This document shows positions 9,633 to 20,707 of a stretch of DNA of 64,000 bases, in pieces. The position numbers and the translations under genes were made by a program. Under the pieces are notes generated by a model that saw nothing but the letters and a program-made list of their open reading frames with translations, made no database searches and had not been told where the DNA came from. Each line of letters opens with the position of its first letter. Within the stretch, counting starts at the first letter, position 1. This stretch comes from Simmondsia chinensis (lineage: Eukaryota; Streptophyta; Magnoliopsida; Caryophyllales; Simmondsiaceae): assembly GCA_018398585.1 (NCBI GenBank), contig JAGTTD010000001.1, positions 39,447,938-39,511,937 on the forward strand, in the 5' to 3' direction.

Positions 9633-10793
9633 CTTTGGGAAATTGGGGATTATCCTATTGACTTTAAGTTTCAAAATATTAAAAATTTGAGCTTATCTTA
9701 AATTTTTAATCATTTCATTTATATTAAAATTGGTTACCTTCTTATATATTTATTGAGAATTGTATAAGTGGAATCTTTTTACTATTATAGTTGATTTTTA
9801 GTTAAACTATCAATAAAATTAGAATTTATTAAATTTATTATTTTGTTGTGCATTTGAATTGCGGTACAAAGTTTGAATAAGTTGTACATTATACAAGAGT
9901 GATGTTGCCAAATTTTTGTATAAATGCCATATTTTATTATAACTAATAATTGCAAAGTAAAAGATAAAAGAAGCTATATTTTAAGATTATTCAAATTTTA
10001 ATGATCTTGATGTTTGTGGGACTAATGAAAAGGCCTCTAATTTTCTTCATTTATTTTTTTAGTGCATTGTGTTTTGTTCGTATAATAAATAGGACCTTCT
10101 TTGGCGAGATGATGTCGTTTTCTAGAAGACGGCTAACATGTTAAGTCACTTAGGTATGAGGAAGACGGGGGGTTAGTTTACAAGAGCTTTGGAGAAGAGA
10201 ACTTCCTTTGGAACATTTTACAACAATATTAAATTGAAATTACGTCTAGATACTGCGTTTCATTATCTTCAGGAACAGAGGAATAATCATGGCGTTAATC
10301 TTTAGTATCAGACATCAAAATGACATCGTTTTGGTCACATGCAATTTTGTTTTTCCATTATCCTAATATTGGGTCTCATTGGAGATGCCATCTTATTTAT
10401 CAATACGTATAAAATCTAAGGTGTTGAATAAATAAATCAAAAAGGTTATAAGTCTTTTTATTGTTTTAACAAATATGCACATGCTAAAAAGTAAATAATC
10501 TTATATTTTAATTTATAGAGTTAAATTTTATAACATAGTAATAAATTGATGGATTATAAGAAACAATGTAAAAAATCATTATTTTCTCAAGTTATATTGT
10601 ACACATACAAACAAGCGGACCCGGCAAAATATGAACTGAACGTGACACGGGCGCAATAAATGAGTCATTACTTTCTTGTTAAGTTGTTTCCTTTCAACAT
10701 TTATTGCATTCGACATTTCAAATCAAAACATGTTTGAACTTTTTTGACCTCTAATTTTCTTTCTGCTTTTTTCTAACCAATTCTTTTTTAGTA
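9633..10793. other. AT-rich stretch without recognised content
   Basis: No convincing reading frame, repeat boundary or RNA gene is seen. A short GC-richer patch at about 10100-10230 has no identifiable homology by eye. Confidence 0.4.
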
Positions 10794-10798
10794 ATAAT

Positions 10799-11805
10799 TG
10801 TTGGAAAAAATGGATAGATGAACAATCAAATTGGAGACACCATGACTAACTCAAGACGGTGGCAAATAAAACTTAAACGACACAATGAGAAAGAGGAACT
10901 CAATAAACCTCTTATTACACCAACTTGACTTGAGATAAGATAATTAAACAACTGAAATATAAAAGATTCAATGAAGAAGATTGAACGAAGGAAGCCGCAG
11001 CGTCGTGGAGTTCACCACTACCTTAAGTCGTTTGTGCCCTCGCTACGGTACAAACGGGATCATCAGACACTCCGACTCCCAGGGTTAACACAGCACCCAA
11101 CACAGGAGTGTATTCTCAGGTAATGGATTGGAGTACGCCCCAACTTGCTCAGTAACCAGAGTAAGAATAGAAAAAATTTTAGAAGGAAGAAGAAGAGAAT
11201 GATCTGAATTTTTTTGTGGTGTTAAACATCACCCCAAAGTACGGTATTTATAGGCAAAAATACTTAATATGCAAGTTATAATAGGTTAAGAACTGTGGGC
11301 AAGAAATCCGACCACAATTAGAAAAGTGGCGAATATGAAAAAGAGCAAAATCCGAGCACAATCAAGGCAAAAATGGTTATAAAAAGAAGTGGGTAGATAC
11401 AAGGTCAAAACATGTACCTCGAGCTTGAGCTTGCAGCCTTGAACTCGAACCTGGACTAAAGGACATACACTCGAGCATAGCAGCCTCGAGGTTGGCCACA
11501 AAGGGACACATCGAGCCTAAGCTCAAACCCATGAGCTCGAGACCAATCACAGAGTTCCCCTAGAGTTCGTTTACGATAAATAAAATATAATGTCTATAAA
11601 AATAAAGGTCCAAGTTAGAAAAAATCCACACTGCGATGCCCGTGCGTGTGGTACACAAAATCCACTATGGGCCCCTCAAGACTTCACCAGGTACAAAGAG
11701 AAAGGGAAATATAAACTAGTATTCCCTTTACTACTCTTCCTATGTGGGATAGAGGCAAAAACACTAGACTTCAAAATTAAAGCACACTAACCCAATATTC
11801 GAACA
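10799..11805 (-). mobile_element. Solo LTR
   Basis: The 1007-bp segment begins TGTTGG and ends GAACA. It is flanked by ATAAT on both sides (10794-10798 and 11806-11810), so it is a complete LTR with a 5-bp target duplication and no internal region. A TATA-like TATAAATAC on the minus strand near 11245, followed by a CT-rich leader, suggests minus-strand orientation. Solo LTRs arise by recombination between the two LTRs of a full element. The family is not matched elsewhere in the window. Confidence 0.7.
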
Positions 11806-12459
11806 ATAATTTCGATTGGTTAAGATTGGATACTGACAGTCTTCCAAAACCGATTGTTCATAACTAAATTTCTTAAAGTTTTCAGAATGATGAGGAATCT
11901 TGTGATACAATCTAAATATAATAGTTGTGTGAGAGATACTTTAGATATAAATAAATAGGCTAAGTCCTATAATTGGACTATGGCCTTCCTCTAACTATAT
12001 ATATAGGGACTTAATTTAGAAGAAAGTATGATGAATGATCATTTGTTAAAGTTCTCTCTCCCATCTCTCTCTCTAGGTTTCTCCCTCTTTTATCTTTCAG
12101 TAGTCTTTATATCTCTCCTTGCCTTCCCTAATACTATATTTTAAATTTGTAATCTTCTCGTACTCATACAATATACTTTATAGATTTTATCCATTAAGGC
12201 TCCTCTTGTTTTGGAGGAAGTACTTAGGAAAAGATTTTCCAAGAAAAAATAAATTCCGATTAACGTTTTCCGTTGTTTGTTTTGGCGAAAGACGTGCTCC
12301 CGCCTCATAATATTGTTTATTTGTTCTAAAAGAAATAATCTTATATTAATTATACTATACCTTGTTATAAGATAATATAAAGTAGGAAAACTATATATTA
12401 TAAGTTATATAAGCTTTATTTGGTTGTGAAGAAGTTATTTTCTAATAAAAAAATATTGA

Positions 12460-13865
12460 AAATTTATCACTTAGGGATCTAATGTTTAATCATTTATCAT
12501 CTCGATAACTTACACATTTTGAAATATACAATAAAGCCCCTTGATGTTTCAAAATTTTATCATTCAGGTATCAAGCATGGTGAATTTTTATCAAAATCTA
12601 ATCAATTTTTATCATAAAACGTTGACGTGGTACATGATTACAATCATATAGGGTTATATACATTTTACTACCCTGACCTTTTTTGTTAATTATAAAAAGG
12701 ACCATAATGTTTTGAAATTATTAAAAAAGACCTCGAGGTTTTATTGTATTAATAAAAAGGATCCTCTCCGGCCATCTAAAATTATTTTCTGTCATCGGCG
12801 CTGATATGGCAAGGCTATTTTAAAATTTGTTACAATATATTTATCATATTACCTCTCAACTAAAAAAAAAAATTAAATAAACCCCCGTCCCCACCCGCAC
12901 CCCCACCCCCTCCCATCATTTTTTTTTTAAATTTAAAATTCTTCTTCTTCTTCTTCATCTTCTTCATCATCTTCATCTTCTTTATTTTATTTATCTTTTT
13001 TTATTCATCTTTTATTTTTTAAAGCACAAGCATTTTATCTTTTTTTATTAAATTCAACCATTGAAGGCCACCTTGAGCTTTTTTAAAATATTTTTTTAGT
13101 GTTATTTTTAAGCATTATTTACTGTAGTAGATTTAAAATTTTTTTTTTCAAATTTCACTTTTTTGCTCTTTTTTGTTAATTTTACTTTATACAAACTCAT
13201 AATTTTTTTATTTAATTTAAATAACCCTTTATAAAATATTTTTTTATTTTTTTTAAAACCAAAATGACGTCGTTTTGCTTAGGGATATTTTCGTCTTTTT
13301 ATTTTTTTGCGATGTCAGATTGCCAAAGAGGGTCCTTTTTATTAATACCATACAACCTCAAGGTCCTTTTTAATAATTCTAAAATATCAGGGTCCTTTTT
13401 ATAATTACCAAAAAGATTCTTTTTATAATTACCAAAGTGTCAGGGTAGTAAAATATAAATAACACATGATTATATCAATATTTTTATCAAAAATCCAGCA
13501 GATTATAAAAAAATATTTAATTATGATGAAATATATCTACATATTAGTGAAATAATGTTTCATATTAACATTTTATAATTAAAAATTCTATTATTATGAT
13601 AGATGACACATATTTTGTTATAATTATGTTATACAGTAGAAATTTCTAATAAAAATCTATCGAACTTTGGCAAATGGTACCTAATTGATAAATTCTTAAA
13701 CTTCAAGGTACCTGAGTTGTAAAGTTTTAGAACCTCAGGGCAACTAATTGTATATATTAAAAAATTAGGATATTTACGTGATAAATCATCAAACCTCAGG
13801 GTATCTAAGTCATAGATTGTCCAAAAAAACATATTTGAAAGTAAAAGTAATTCCAAGAAAAGGTA
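12460..13865. repeat. AT-rich inverted-repeat element (copy A), interrupted
   Basis: The left arm (about 12465-12610; TTTATCACTTAG, TTTTATCATTCAGGTATC) matches the reverse complement of the right arm (about 13630-13830). A related copy lies at 19085-19645. Nothing is encoded. A second inverted-repeat element (12641-13463) sits between the arms. Confidence 0.45.
12641..13463. mobile_element. MULE-like TIR element without coding capacity
   Basis: The left end (about 12652-12780) and the reverse complement of the right end (13310-13463) share ATTTTACTACCCTGAC, AATTATAAAAAGGACC and ATTAATAAAAAGGA over roughly 120 bp. ACATGATTA occurs at 12632-12640 and again at 13464-13472, a candidate 9-bp target duplication. 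The left side has about 11 extra bases before the termini align. The middle holds a CTT/CAT microsatellite at about 12943-12985 and T-rich tracts. Confidence 0.55.
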
Positions 13866-13872
13866 AATCGAT

Positions 13873-14560
13873 AAATAGTTTTCTTATACTTGGATTGATG
13901 TAAATATTGTTTCATGATTTTATTCGCTATATAATGAAGTACTAAAGACCTTTAAAATATAAAATAACAGCCAGGAATGAAAATTAAATTGGATCACAGA
14001 ATTTTGTCTTAGATTGGACCCGCCACATTATTACCTCTAGCGATCTTTGATCTCGTTTAATTCATTTTTGTATGATCAATATTACGACCGAATTATGCCC
14101 CAAAACTTTTTTAAAAACTTGGAATGTTGACTTCCCTTCTTTTATAAAGGAAAACATTTTCCCCAATTTGGAGGAAAAGTTTTTCCTTCGGAAAATATTT
14201 TCCGTCAAAGAGTATGCGCCAAACAACGGCAAGTAGGGAAACCATTTTCAAGAATTTGTTTTTCCTCTGAAACAAATGGAGCCTAAGTGTTTGATCCTTT
14301 GATTGCTTCATTTGAAGTTTGATTAAGTGGTAGATTGTGTTGGATAGATTTAGTTCGTAACAATATACCTATTGGATTATAATTTAAATATGTGTTCCTT
14401 ATAATTTTTCTTTAACTTCTTTGTGAAATGCAGTAATTGAAAAAGAATGGTGCTTTAGAATTCTTGAGTTAAGGGTAAAAAGATACTTAAGAGGAGAGAA
14501 TCTTGACAATAATACGTAGATAAATAAACATGATGACATTAAGCCTCAAAATTTTATACT
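13873..14560. other. AT-rich spacer
   Basis: Apart from the hAT-MITE-like arm at about 14105-14290, nothing is recognised here. Confidence 0.4.
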
Positions 14561-14565
14561 ACTAC

Positions 14566-14704
14566 TGAAAGAATGAGAAGCACACGTTATACTGTGGCCC
14601 TCTCGTATATTTATAGAACTGTAATGGGCTTTACATCATATACAAGACAGGCCCATTGGGCTCAGATACATACAATAATAAGTCATATACAATATAGTCT
14701 AACA
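14566..14704 (-). repeat. 3' LTR of copia 3
   Basis: 139 bp, left copy; the last bases TAACA meet the polypurine tract. About 15 differences from the right copy were counted by eye. Confidence 0.85.
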
Positions 14705-15447
14705 TCCCCCCTCAACCGAAGTAGGGGTAAGCGAGTGCGAAGGTTGGACTTAAAAAGCAGAATAAGAGCCCGCGGAAGATTCTTTGTGAAAATATCAGCA
14801 ATTTGCTGGGAGGAAGCAATATGAAGCACCCGAACAAGACCCATCTGGACACGCTCGCGAACAAAATGGATGTCAATCTCGACATGTTTCGTACGAATAT
14901 GCTGAACGGGGTTGGTAGACAGGTACATAGCAGAGACATTGTCACAATAGACCAAGGTAGCCCGTGGAAGAAAGAGGCCCAACTCACTGAGGAGAGAACG
15001 GAGCCAACAACATTATGAAACGGCATTGGAAACTGCACGATATTCAGCTTCGGCACTAGAACGAGAGACAGTGGGCTGACGCTTGGAGGACCAGGAGAGA
15101 ATGTTGCCTCCGAGAAAAGCACAGAAACCAGAAGTAGAACGGCGAGTGTCAGGGCATCCAGCCCAATCAGTGTCAGAGTAAGCTATAAGTTGGTCAAGAC
15201 AAGTCGGAGAGATAGTCAGACCATGATTAATAGTGCCCTTGATATACTGAAGGATGCGCTTAACAGCCATCCAGTGTGACGAGCGTGAAGCATGCATAAA
15301 TAGACAGACCTGTTGAATGGCGTAAGAAATGTCAGGACGAGTGAAGGTGAGATATTGAAGAGCACCAACAATGGACCTGTATAATGTGGGATCAGTCATT
15401 AATGTCTTCGAGAGAAAGCTTGGATTTGGAATCCATAGGTGTGACAA
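14705..15447 (-). pseudogene. copia 3 reverse transcriptase end and RNase H
   Basis: The frame reads LYRSIVGALQYLTFTRPDISY, TDWAGCPDTRRSTSGFC, SSAEAEYRAVSNAVS and, after one TAA near 15015, ATLVYCDNVSAMYLSTNP and RTKHVEIDIHFVRE. These are the conserved RNase H blocks of copia elements. The catalytic aspartates in DTDWAG and CDN are present. The two pieces share a frame, so a single nonsense change separates them. The join to the upstream reverse transcriptase near 15395 is a frameshift. Confidence 0.85.
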
Positions 15448-17155
15448 AAGGCTTGCAAGAAAGCATGTTCGCTTGGTCTAAGAGATCATGTGCATATTTA
15501 GACTGAGACAAAAACAGCCCTGTAGATAAATGGGATACGGAGATGCCGAGAAAGTAATTCAGACTCCTCAAGTCGGTCATGTCAAACTCAGATCTAAGAG
15601 AGCGAAGTAGGTCGTGAAGTACCGCATGAGAAGAGGCAGTGAGAACGATATCATCAATATATACCAGTAATATAGCCATGTCATGTCCATGATATAAGAC
15701 AAATAAAGAGGAATCAGACTTACAGCTGCGGAAGCCCAATTTTTGTAAAAAGGTAGCAAAACGAGTGTACCAGGCACGAGGTGCCTGTTTGAGACCATAA
15801 AGAGACTTACGAAGCTTACAAACATGATCAGGATACTGAGAACTGATGAAACTCGGTGGTTGCTTCATGTAGACCTCTTTATTAAATGTACCATTAAGAA
15901 AAACATTTTTGACATCGAGCTGATGAATAGGCCAGTGACGAGAGGCAGCAATAGTCAGAACAGTACGAACAGTAGCAGGTTTAACAACGGGACTGAAAGT
16001 TTCACCGTAGTCAATGCCATATCGCTGTGTAAAACCCTGAGCAACCAACCGTGCTTTATAGCGTTCAATCTGACCTGTAGATGTTTGTTTAATACGGAAA
16101 ACCCACTTCGAGCCAACAATGTTACCATGAGGGGGTGGAGGAACAAGATCCCATGTGTTATTACGAATAAGGGCATTGTATTCCTCAAGCATGGCATGCT
16201 TCCAATTATCACCAATAAGGGCCTGCTTATAAGAAAAAGGTACCTCGGGCAAAGAGCTATGAGCAATCATAGAAGGCTTAAGAAGAGGCTTGACAATACC
16301 AGCACGAGCACGAGTCACCATAGGATGATTAGAGGAAGTAGGGGGCGGCACAGCGGTGGCGGGTGACAGGGCCGCAGGGGCGGCTGCAACGACGGGTGAC
16401 GGGGCCGCAGGGGACCCCGGTGGTGCAAGGGGAGGGGTGGCGGCTGTTGCGGGTGCCGCCGCAGGAGGTGGCAGCTGCGGTGGAGTGAGGCCCGCGAATG
16501 GGGAAGACGCAAGCGGGTAAGAGAAAATTTGTTGAAGCCGGGTCATCGTATTTTGAGAGAGAGTGCCGAATCGTGCAAATGGAAAATCTGCTTCATCAAA
16601 AACAGCATGCCTCAAAATAATAACTTTATTAGTAGAAAGATCTAGACATTTGTAACCCTTGTGATTTGGTGGATAGCCCAAGAAGACACATAAAGTAGAG
16701 CGCGGAGCAAGTTTGTGAGAGGCGGTGGCACTCAGATTGGGAGAGCAGGCACAACCAAAAACCCGAAGATGATCATAATTAACTCTCTGCTTATATAAAC
16801 GTTGAAAAGGGATCTTTTTCTTAATAGAGGTAGATGGTAGGCGATTAATAGTATGAACTGCAACAGAAACTGCTTCAACCCAAAATTCCAAGGGCATACA
16901 GGCTTGAAATAAAAGGGAACGCATCATGTTACCAATGGTACGATGCATGCGTTCAGCTTTCCCATTCTGTTGGGAGGTGTGAGGGCAGGAAACCCTACTG
17001 AGAATGCCCCTTTGCAGAAAAAGACCATTAAAGTCACGGTTGATATATTCAGTGCCATTATCACATTGAAAATTCTTGATTTCCACGCCAAATTGATTCA
17101 ACACAAGATTATGAAATTGAACAAACAGGTCAAAAACCTCAGATTTGGCACGCAT
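15392..17155 (-). pseudogene. copia 3 integrase C-terminal half and reverse transcriptase
   Basis: A 587-codon open frame contains CDNGTEYINRDF and HTSQQNGKAERMHRTI (the catalytic D and E region of integrase) and the capsid-proximal FLGYPPNHKGYKC motif. A proline/alanine-rich linker (about 16330-16490, minus) follows. The reverse transcriptase holds KWVFRIKQ, ARLVAQGFTQRYGIDY, QLDVKNVFLNG, KSLYGLKQAPRAWY and the catalytic box LLVYIDDIVLT, which is intact. Only a stop at 17162-17164, where Trp would be expected, separates it from the upstream protease/integrase frame. Confidence 0.9.
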
Positions 17156-17164
17156 AGGATAAAT

Positions 17165-18073
17165 TCACACAAAATGAGAATAATTATCCAATAATAGCAA
17201 ATAATACTTAAAACCACTGAAACTGATAACAGGTGATGTCCATACATCAGAATTAACAATATCGAAAGGACGCGAAGTACTAGTTACAGACGCTTGAAAA
17301 GGTAAACGACTATGCTTACCGAGTTGGCAAGCATGACACAAACTGGACTCAGAAGAACTTGAACAAGATATAAATTTTTGTTTAACTAAAGTTGACAAGA
17401 CTGGCTCCCCGGGATGGCCAAGTCGACGATGCCAGAGAGATTGTGTGTGTTTGGAAGCAACTAGGGAAACATGTGGGGAGGATGCCACTAGCTGTCCGGG
17501 TTGACCAGGGCGACTAATTGAGTTTGGTTTGGGAACAGGGAAAAGAGGCCCTGAGCTAGCACAACGAATAATGAGGGACATCGTTTTAGCATTTTTAATG
17601 GAGAAATCACCCGAGTCAAATTCTAAAAGGCAAGAATTATCTTTACGGAATAGACGAACAAAGATTAAATTAGTGGAAAGACCAGGAACATAGAAAACAT
17701 TATGCAAATTAAAATGACCAACAGGTGTAATAAGAGAACCAGATCCAATCCCAGCAATCAATAAACTAGCGCCATTACCAACTAATATTTTATCATAACC
17801 ATGATAAGGACGAAGAGATGTGAACAAACTGGGGTTATTAGTCATATGAGACGATGCACCACTATCCATTATCCAGGGAAAATCAACTTTAGGAGTAGAA
17901 TGAGCAGTAAGAGATTGAAAAATAGTTTGAGGAGACACAAACCCTGAATAGAAAGTAGATCCAGTGGCATAAGTATTAATTGTAGGATGAAAAAGTGGTG
18001 GATATAACATATGCTCACCATAAATAGGAGTACCGAAGAAAGGTAGCCCGGGTTGTGAAGTAGAACCAATCAT
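17165..18073 (-). pseudogene. copia 3 protease and integrase N-terminal half
   Basis: The 302-codon frame carries the protease box PWIMDSGASSHMT, then LWHRRLGHPGEPVL (the GAG-pre-integrase zinc motif), CHACQLGKHSRLPF and SDVWTSPVISFSGFKYYLLLLD, the first catalytic aspartate region of integrase. It ends at TGA 17162-17164 after NYSHFV. Upstream, no gag capsid or zinc knuckle sequence is found. Confidence 0.88.
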
Positions 18074-18440
18074 TGTGAAGTAGAACCGAAGAAAGGGTTG
18101 ACTTGAAGTGTTGGTGAGGAATATTGGAGGTGCCGGGAGAGAGGACAGGGGTGGCGGCAGCGAGCTGTTAGGGGTGGCGGCGAACGGGCTGAGGAGGAGC
18201 CACGCGGGAGTTGGGCAAGGGCGCCGGGAGAACGGCGGCCGGCGTCGCGACAGGGAGGCGGTCGCAACGCGAGGACGGGGGGTGGCGACACGTTTGAGGA
18301 GGTCCGCTGGGGAAGGGGTGGCGGTGCGACGGGTTTAGGGTTTTCGAACCCCCTTTTTTTTTTTTTTTTTGGAAAGAACGAAAATTGAAAACGAAGGCTA
18401 GAGTTTGCCTTTACGAGAGGGCTCGGGAGAGCTCTGATAC
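18070..18440 (-). other. GC-rich segment where copia 3 gag should be
   Basis: Only about 370 bp separate the primer site from the protease frame, too little for a normal copia gag. The segment is strongly GC-rich at 18100-18340, followed by a T-run at 18353-18370. Its minus-strand frame is Pro/Arg/Ser-rich and has no gag motif. Short direct repeats (TTGTGAAGTAGAACC at 18053-18067 and 18073-18087) mark the join. The segment may be captured DNA or the scar of a deletion. Confidence 0.5.
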
Positions 18441-18442
18441 CA

Positions 18443-18581
18443 TGAAAGAATGAGAGGCACACATTATGCTGTGACCCTCTGGTATATTTATAGAACTGTA
18501 ATGGACTTTACATCGTATATAAGACAGGTCCATTAGACTAAGATACATACAATAATAAGTCCTATATAATATAGTCCAACA
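18443..18581 (-). repeat. 5' LTR of copia 3
   Basis: 139 bp, right copy; it meets the tRNA-Met primer site at 18431-18442 (minus ATGGTATCAGAGC). Confidence 0.85.
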
Positions 18582-18586
18582 ACTAC

Positions 18587-18904
18587 TTTCTAGAGATTTG
18601 ATTCTTACAAAGAGTATATTGGATGATGGTGACATGAATAGTAACCATTGACCATTGACTTCAAACGACACTAGTCCAAATTTAACCACGCCTTTTGAAT
18701 TGGTCAAATATTAATATCTCAATTGAAAATTCAATCTTCACCATGATTTTCAGAATCTCTCATTTTAGAAATTTATTATTTTACTGTTCTAAAATTTAGA
18801 GCATTTTATCATTTTTTCCTTTTTCCTTTTATATAATAAGATACCGAAGTCATATTAACTTTTTCAACAAAAATTTGTAGGGCTCAATAAAAATCCGCAA
18901 GATA
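18587..18904. other. AT-rich spacer
   Basis: No gene or recognised repeat is seen. Confidence 0.4.
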
Positions 18905-19062
18905 GGGTTCACTTACCAAGCACTAAAGTTCTGGATTCCATTAGAACTCCGAAGTTAAGCGTGCTTGGGCAAGAGTAGTACCAGGATGGGTGGCCTCCTG
19001 GGAAATCCTCGTGTTGCCAACTCTATACAGTTGGGGGTCCTCGGAAATAGCCTCTTGACAGG
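18905..19062 (+). repeat. 5S rRNA-derived sequence with truncated RTE-type tail
   Basis: About 115 bp resemble a near full-length plant 5S rRNA (ACTCCGAAGTTAAGCGTGC, GGATGGGTGGCCTCCTGGG, CTCGTGTTGCC), with several substitutions. It carries the internal A box and C box regions used by RNA polymerase III. Straight after it come GTTGGGGGTCCTCGGAAATAG and CCTCTTGACAGG, which match the RTE LINE 3' region at 3930-3960. The tail stops early, and no clear target duplication was found. The same join in another copy (23627-23865) suggests a 5S-derived SINE rather than a 5S gene. Confidence 0.65.
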
Positions 19063-19084
19063 GTTAAAATATTGAGATAACTAA

Positions 19085-19645
19085 TATAATAAAAGGGAAA
19101 TTTATCACTTAGTAAATTAAGATTTAAACATTTATCACCTTAGATATCCCAATGCTTCAGTATACATAATGGGATACTTTGAGGTTTTACTATTATATCA
19201 TTTAGTTACTCTGAAATTTTAAAATTTGATCAATTAGGAATCATTTGTCAAAATTTATTAGATTTTTATTAGACATGCTAGAACAGAATGTGATTCTAAT
19301 AATATATTAGTAGTATCACCAGAATTTGATGCTTTCTGGACAAAAAACTACTAGTGTGACAAGTGGTTACAATAATATTTAGGAAGTTTATGTCAACATT
19401 CAATAAATGTTTTATCATAATCTGCTGAAGTTCTGCAATGACTTGTACATACTATCTGTAAATATTTACTACTTTTGTATTTTATGTATAAAATTGAACA
19501 TATTATTGCAAAAATTCATATAACTCCAACATAGACTATCTAAGTGATAAAATATTCAAAACTTATATTATAAATATTAAAATATTATAATATCTAAATA
19601 ATAAATATTCATACCGTAAGATATCTAACAGATAATTTTTCTAGT
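19085..19645. repeat. AT-rich inverted-repeat element (copy B)
   Basis: It starts with AATTTATCACTTAG and shares GATTTTTATTAGA and neighbouring blocks with copy A (12460-13865). The far end carries CTAAGTGATAAA in inverted orientation near 19550. It has no reading frame. Boundaries are approximate. Confidence 0.4.
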
Positions 19646-19649
19646 AAAA

Positions 19650-20165
19650 AAAACAAAGTGTAGAATAATTCAACTTCCCATATATTTAAAGAAAATACAG
19701 TATAGAATATAAGTTTGGGGTAGGTACATAGCAATTTGTACTTTTATAAGTACAAGCATAGAAGCTTCTAATTTGATAACTACTACTAAAATAATATTGC
19801 CAAGTGTCAGGTCGGTCCAATGGGGTTTATGTGTATATTAATTAATTCTCCAATATGTTATGTTAATTTTTATGATGAATTACTCAATACCCCCATACCT
19901 ACCATCATTTTTTTTTTTTTTAAATATAATTAATCTTCAACCTTTGGACCACGTAGGACCTTTTTTATATACCCTTTTTCTCAACAGGTAACCAAACGGT
20001 GCGTGATAAAACATTAATAAATGTACAATAATTATGTTTTGATAGATTAACCTATTTCTAATAATTAGAGAGTATTGTGTGTTCAAAAAAAAAGAAAAAT
20101 AGAAAGTATTTGTGTTTTGTTATTAATGTTTTGTATTTTTATTTTAATTAGAGGGTATTGTATAT
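19650..20165. other. AT-rich spacer
   Basis: No gene is seen. Homopolymer T tracts occur at about 19910 and A tracts at about 20085. Confidence 0.4.
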
Positions 20166-20167
20166 AC

Positions 20168-20340
20168 CTTTTTTTTTTTTTTGAACCATAAAAGCCCGAA
20201 GGCGCTTCATTGCAACTGATCATTTATAAGAATGGACAAAATCGATGAGAGAGGACAGACCACCCAGTCACAGGAGCACGAGCCCAACCTATGCATTTTC
20301 GCCACTTCGTGGGCTACCCTATGCATTTTCACCTCTTTAT
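20168..20340 (-). mobile_element. L1 LINE fragment (RNase H end, A-tail)
   Basis: On the minus strand the sequence reads RVAHEVAKMHR, then a stop and the short tail GCGCCTTCGGGCTTTTATGG, ending in a long A-run (T-run at 20168-20182). This is the usual end of a plant L1 with an RNase H domain. A short internal repeat of CTATGCATTTTC lies at its 5' side. The copy is strongly 5'-truncated. Confidence 0.6.
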
Positions 20341-20365
20341 GGGCTACCCTATATGCTTTTTCATT

Positions 20366-20543
20366 GCATATACTTTATAAAATTGCAATAATAGCATTTT
20401 TTACATCATAAAAAATATGTGCATAACTCATATAATAAGATGGCAGATGAGAGAAGAAAATATAAACTATTACATCTAAATCAGTGGTCAAGATTTGAAG
20501 ATTACTTCCTTAAGAAAAAGTTACATGTTAATATTATAATGTG

Positions 20544-20577
<34 letters not shown>

Positions 20578-20688
20578 TATATACATACACGGTAAATATA
20601 TATTGCAATTGTAAAAATGATTAAATCAAGATATAATCTAATAGATAATTCTATATAATGTCAATATATAACATTAATTTTATAAGTC
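20366..20688. repeat. AT-rich spacer with dinucleotide microsatellite
   Basis: A (TA)n run followed by (CA)n and further TA/CA steps lies at about 20541-20592. Nothing else is recognised. Confidence 0.6.
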
Positions 20689-20707
20689 ACTAAATTTTTA
20701 TTACATT

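Larger units (their letters stand above)
12197..14290. repeat. Inverted pair of short hAT-MITE-like repeats
   Basis: About 12197-12300 and, inverted, about 14105-14290 share GGCTCC(A/T)(T/C)TTGTTT, GGAAAATATTTTCC-like blocks and CCGTTGTTTG. These read like the ends of common plant hAT-type miniature elements. The two copies may be the ends of one larger element or two separate insertions; no target duplication was identified. Confidence 0.4.
14566..18581 (-). mobile_element. Ty1/copia element with 139-bp LTRs
   Basis: Identical-length LTRs (14566-14704 and 18443-18581) start TG and end CA and are flanked by ACTAC on both sides (14561-14565 and 18582-18586). The primer site CATGGTATCAGAG (minus) abuts the right LTR, and a polypurine tract (minus, GGTTGAGGGGGG) abuts the left. 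Protease, integrase, reverse transcriptase and RNase H follow copia order on the minus strand. The very short LTR and domain sequence resemble the Ale/Retrofit group. I count about 15 mismatches between the LTRs (about 11%), so the insertion is old. The gag region is missing or replaced. Confidence 0.9.

Noticed and set aside
10040..10330. Possible gene fragment in a GC-richer patch
   Set aside because: Short broken frames, no recognisable motif or splice signals.
15824..16366. 180-codon plus-strand frame inside copia 3
   Set aside because: It is the antisense shadow of the conserved reverse transcriptase frame.
18905..19020. Functional 5S rRNA gene
   Set aside because: Several substitutions, no array, no terminator T-run after it, and a direct join to an RTE tail.
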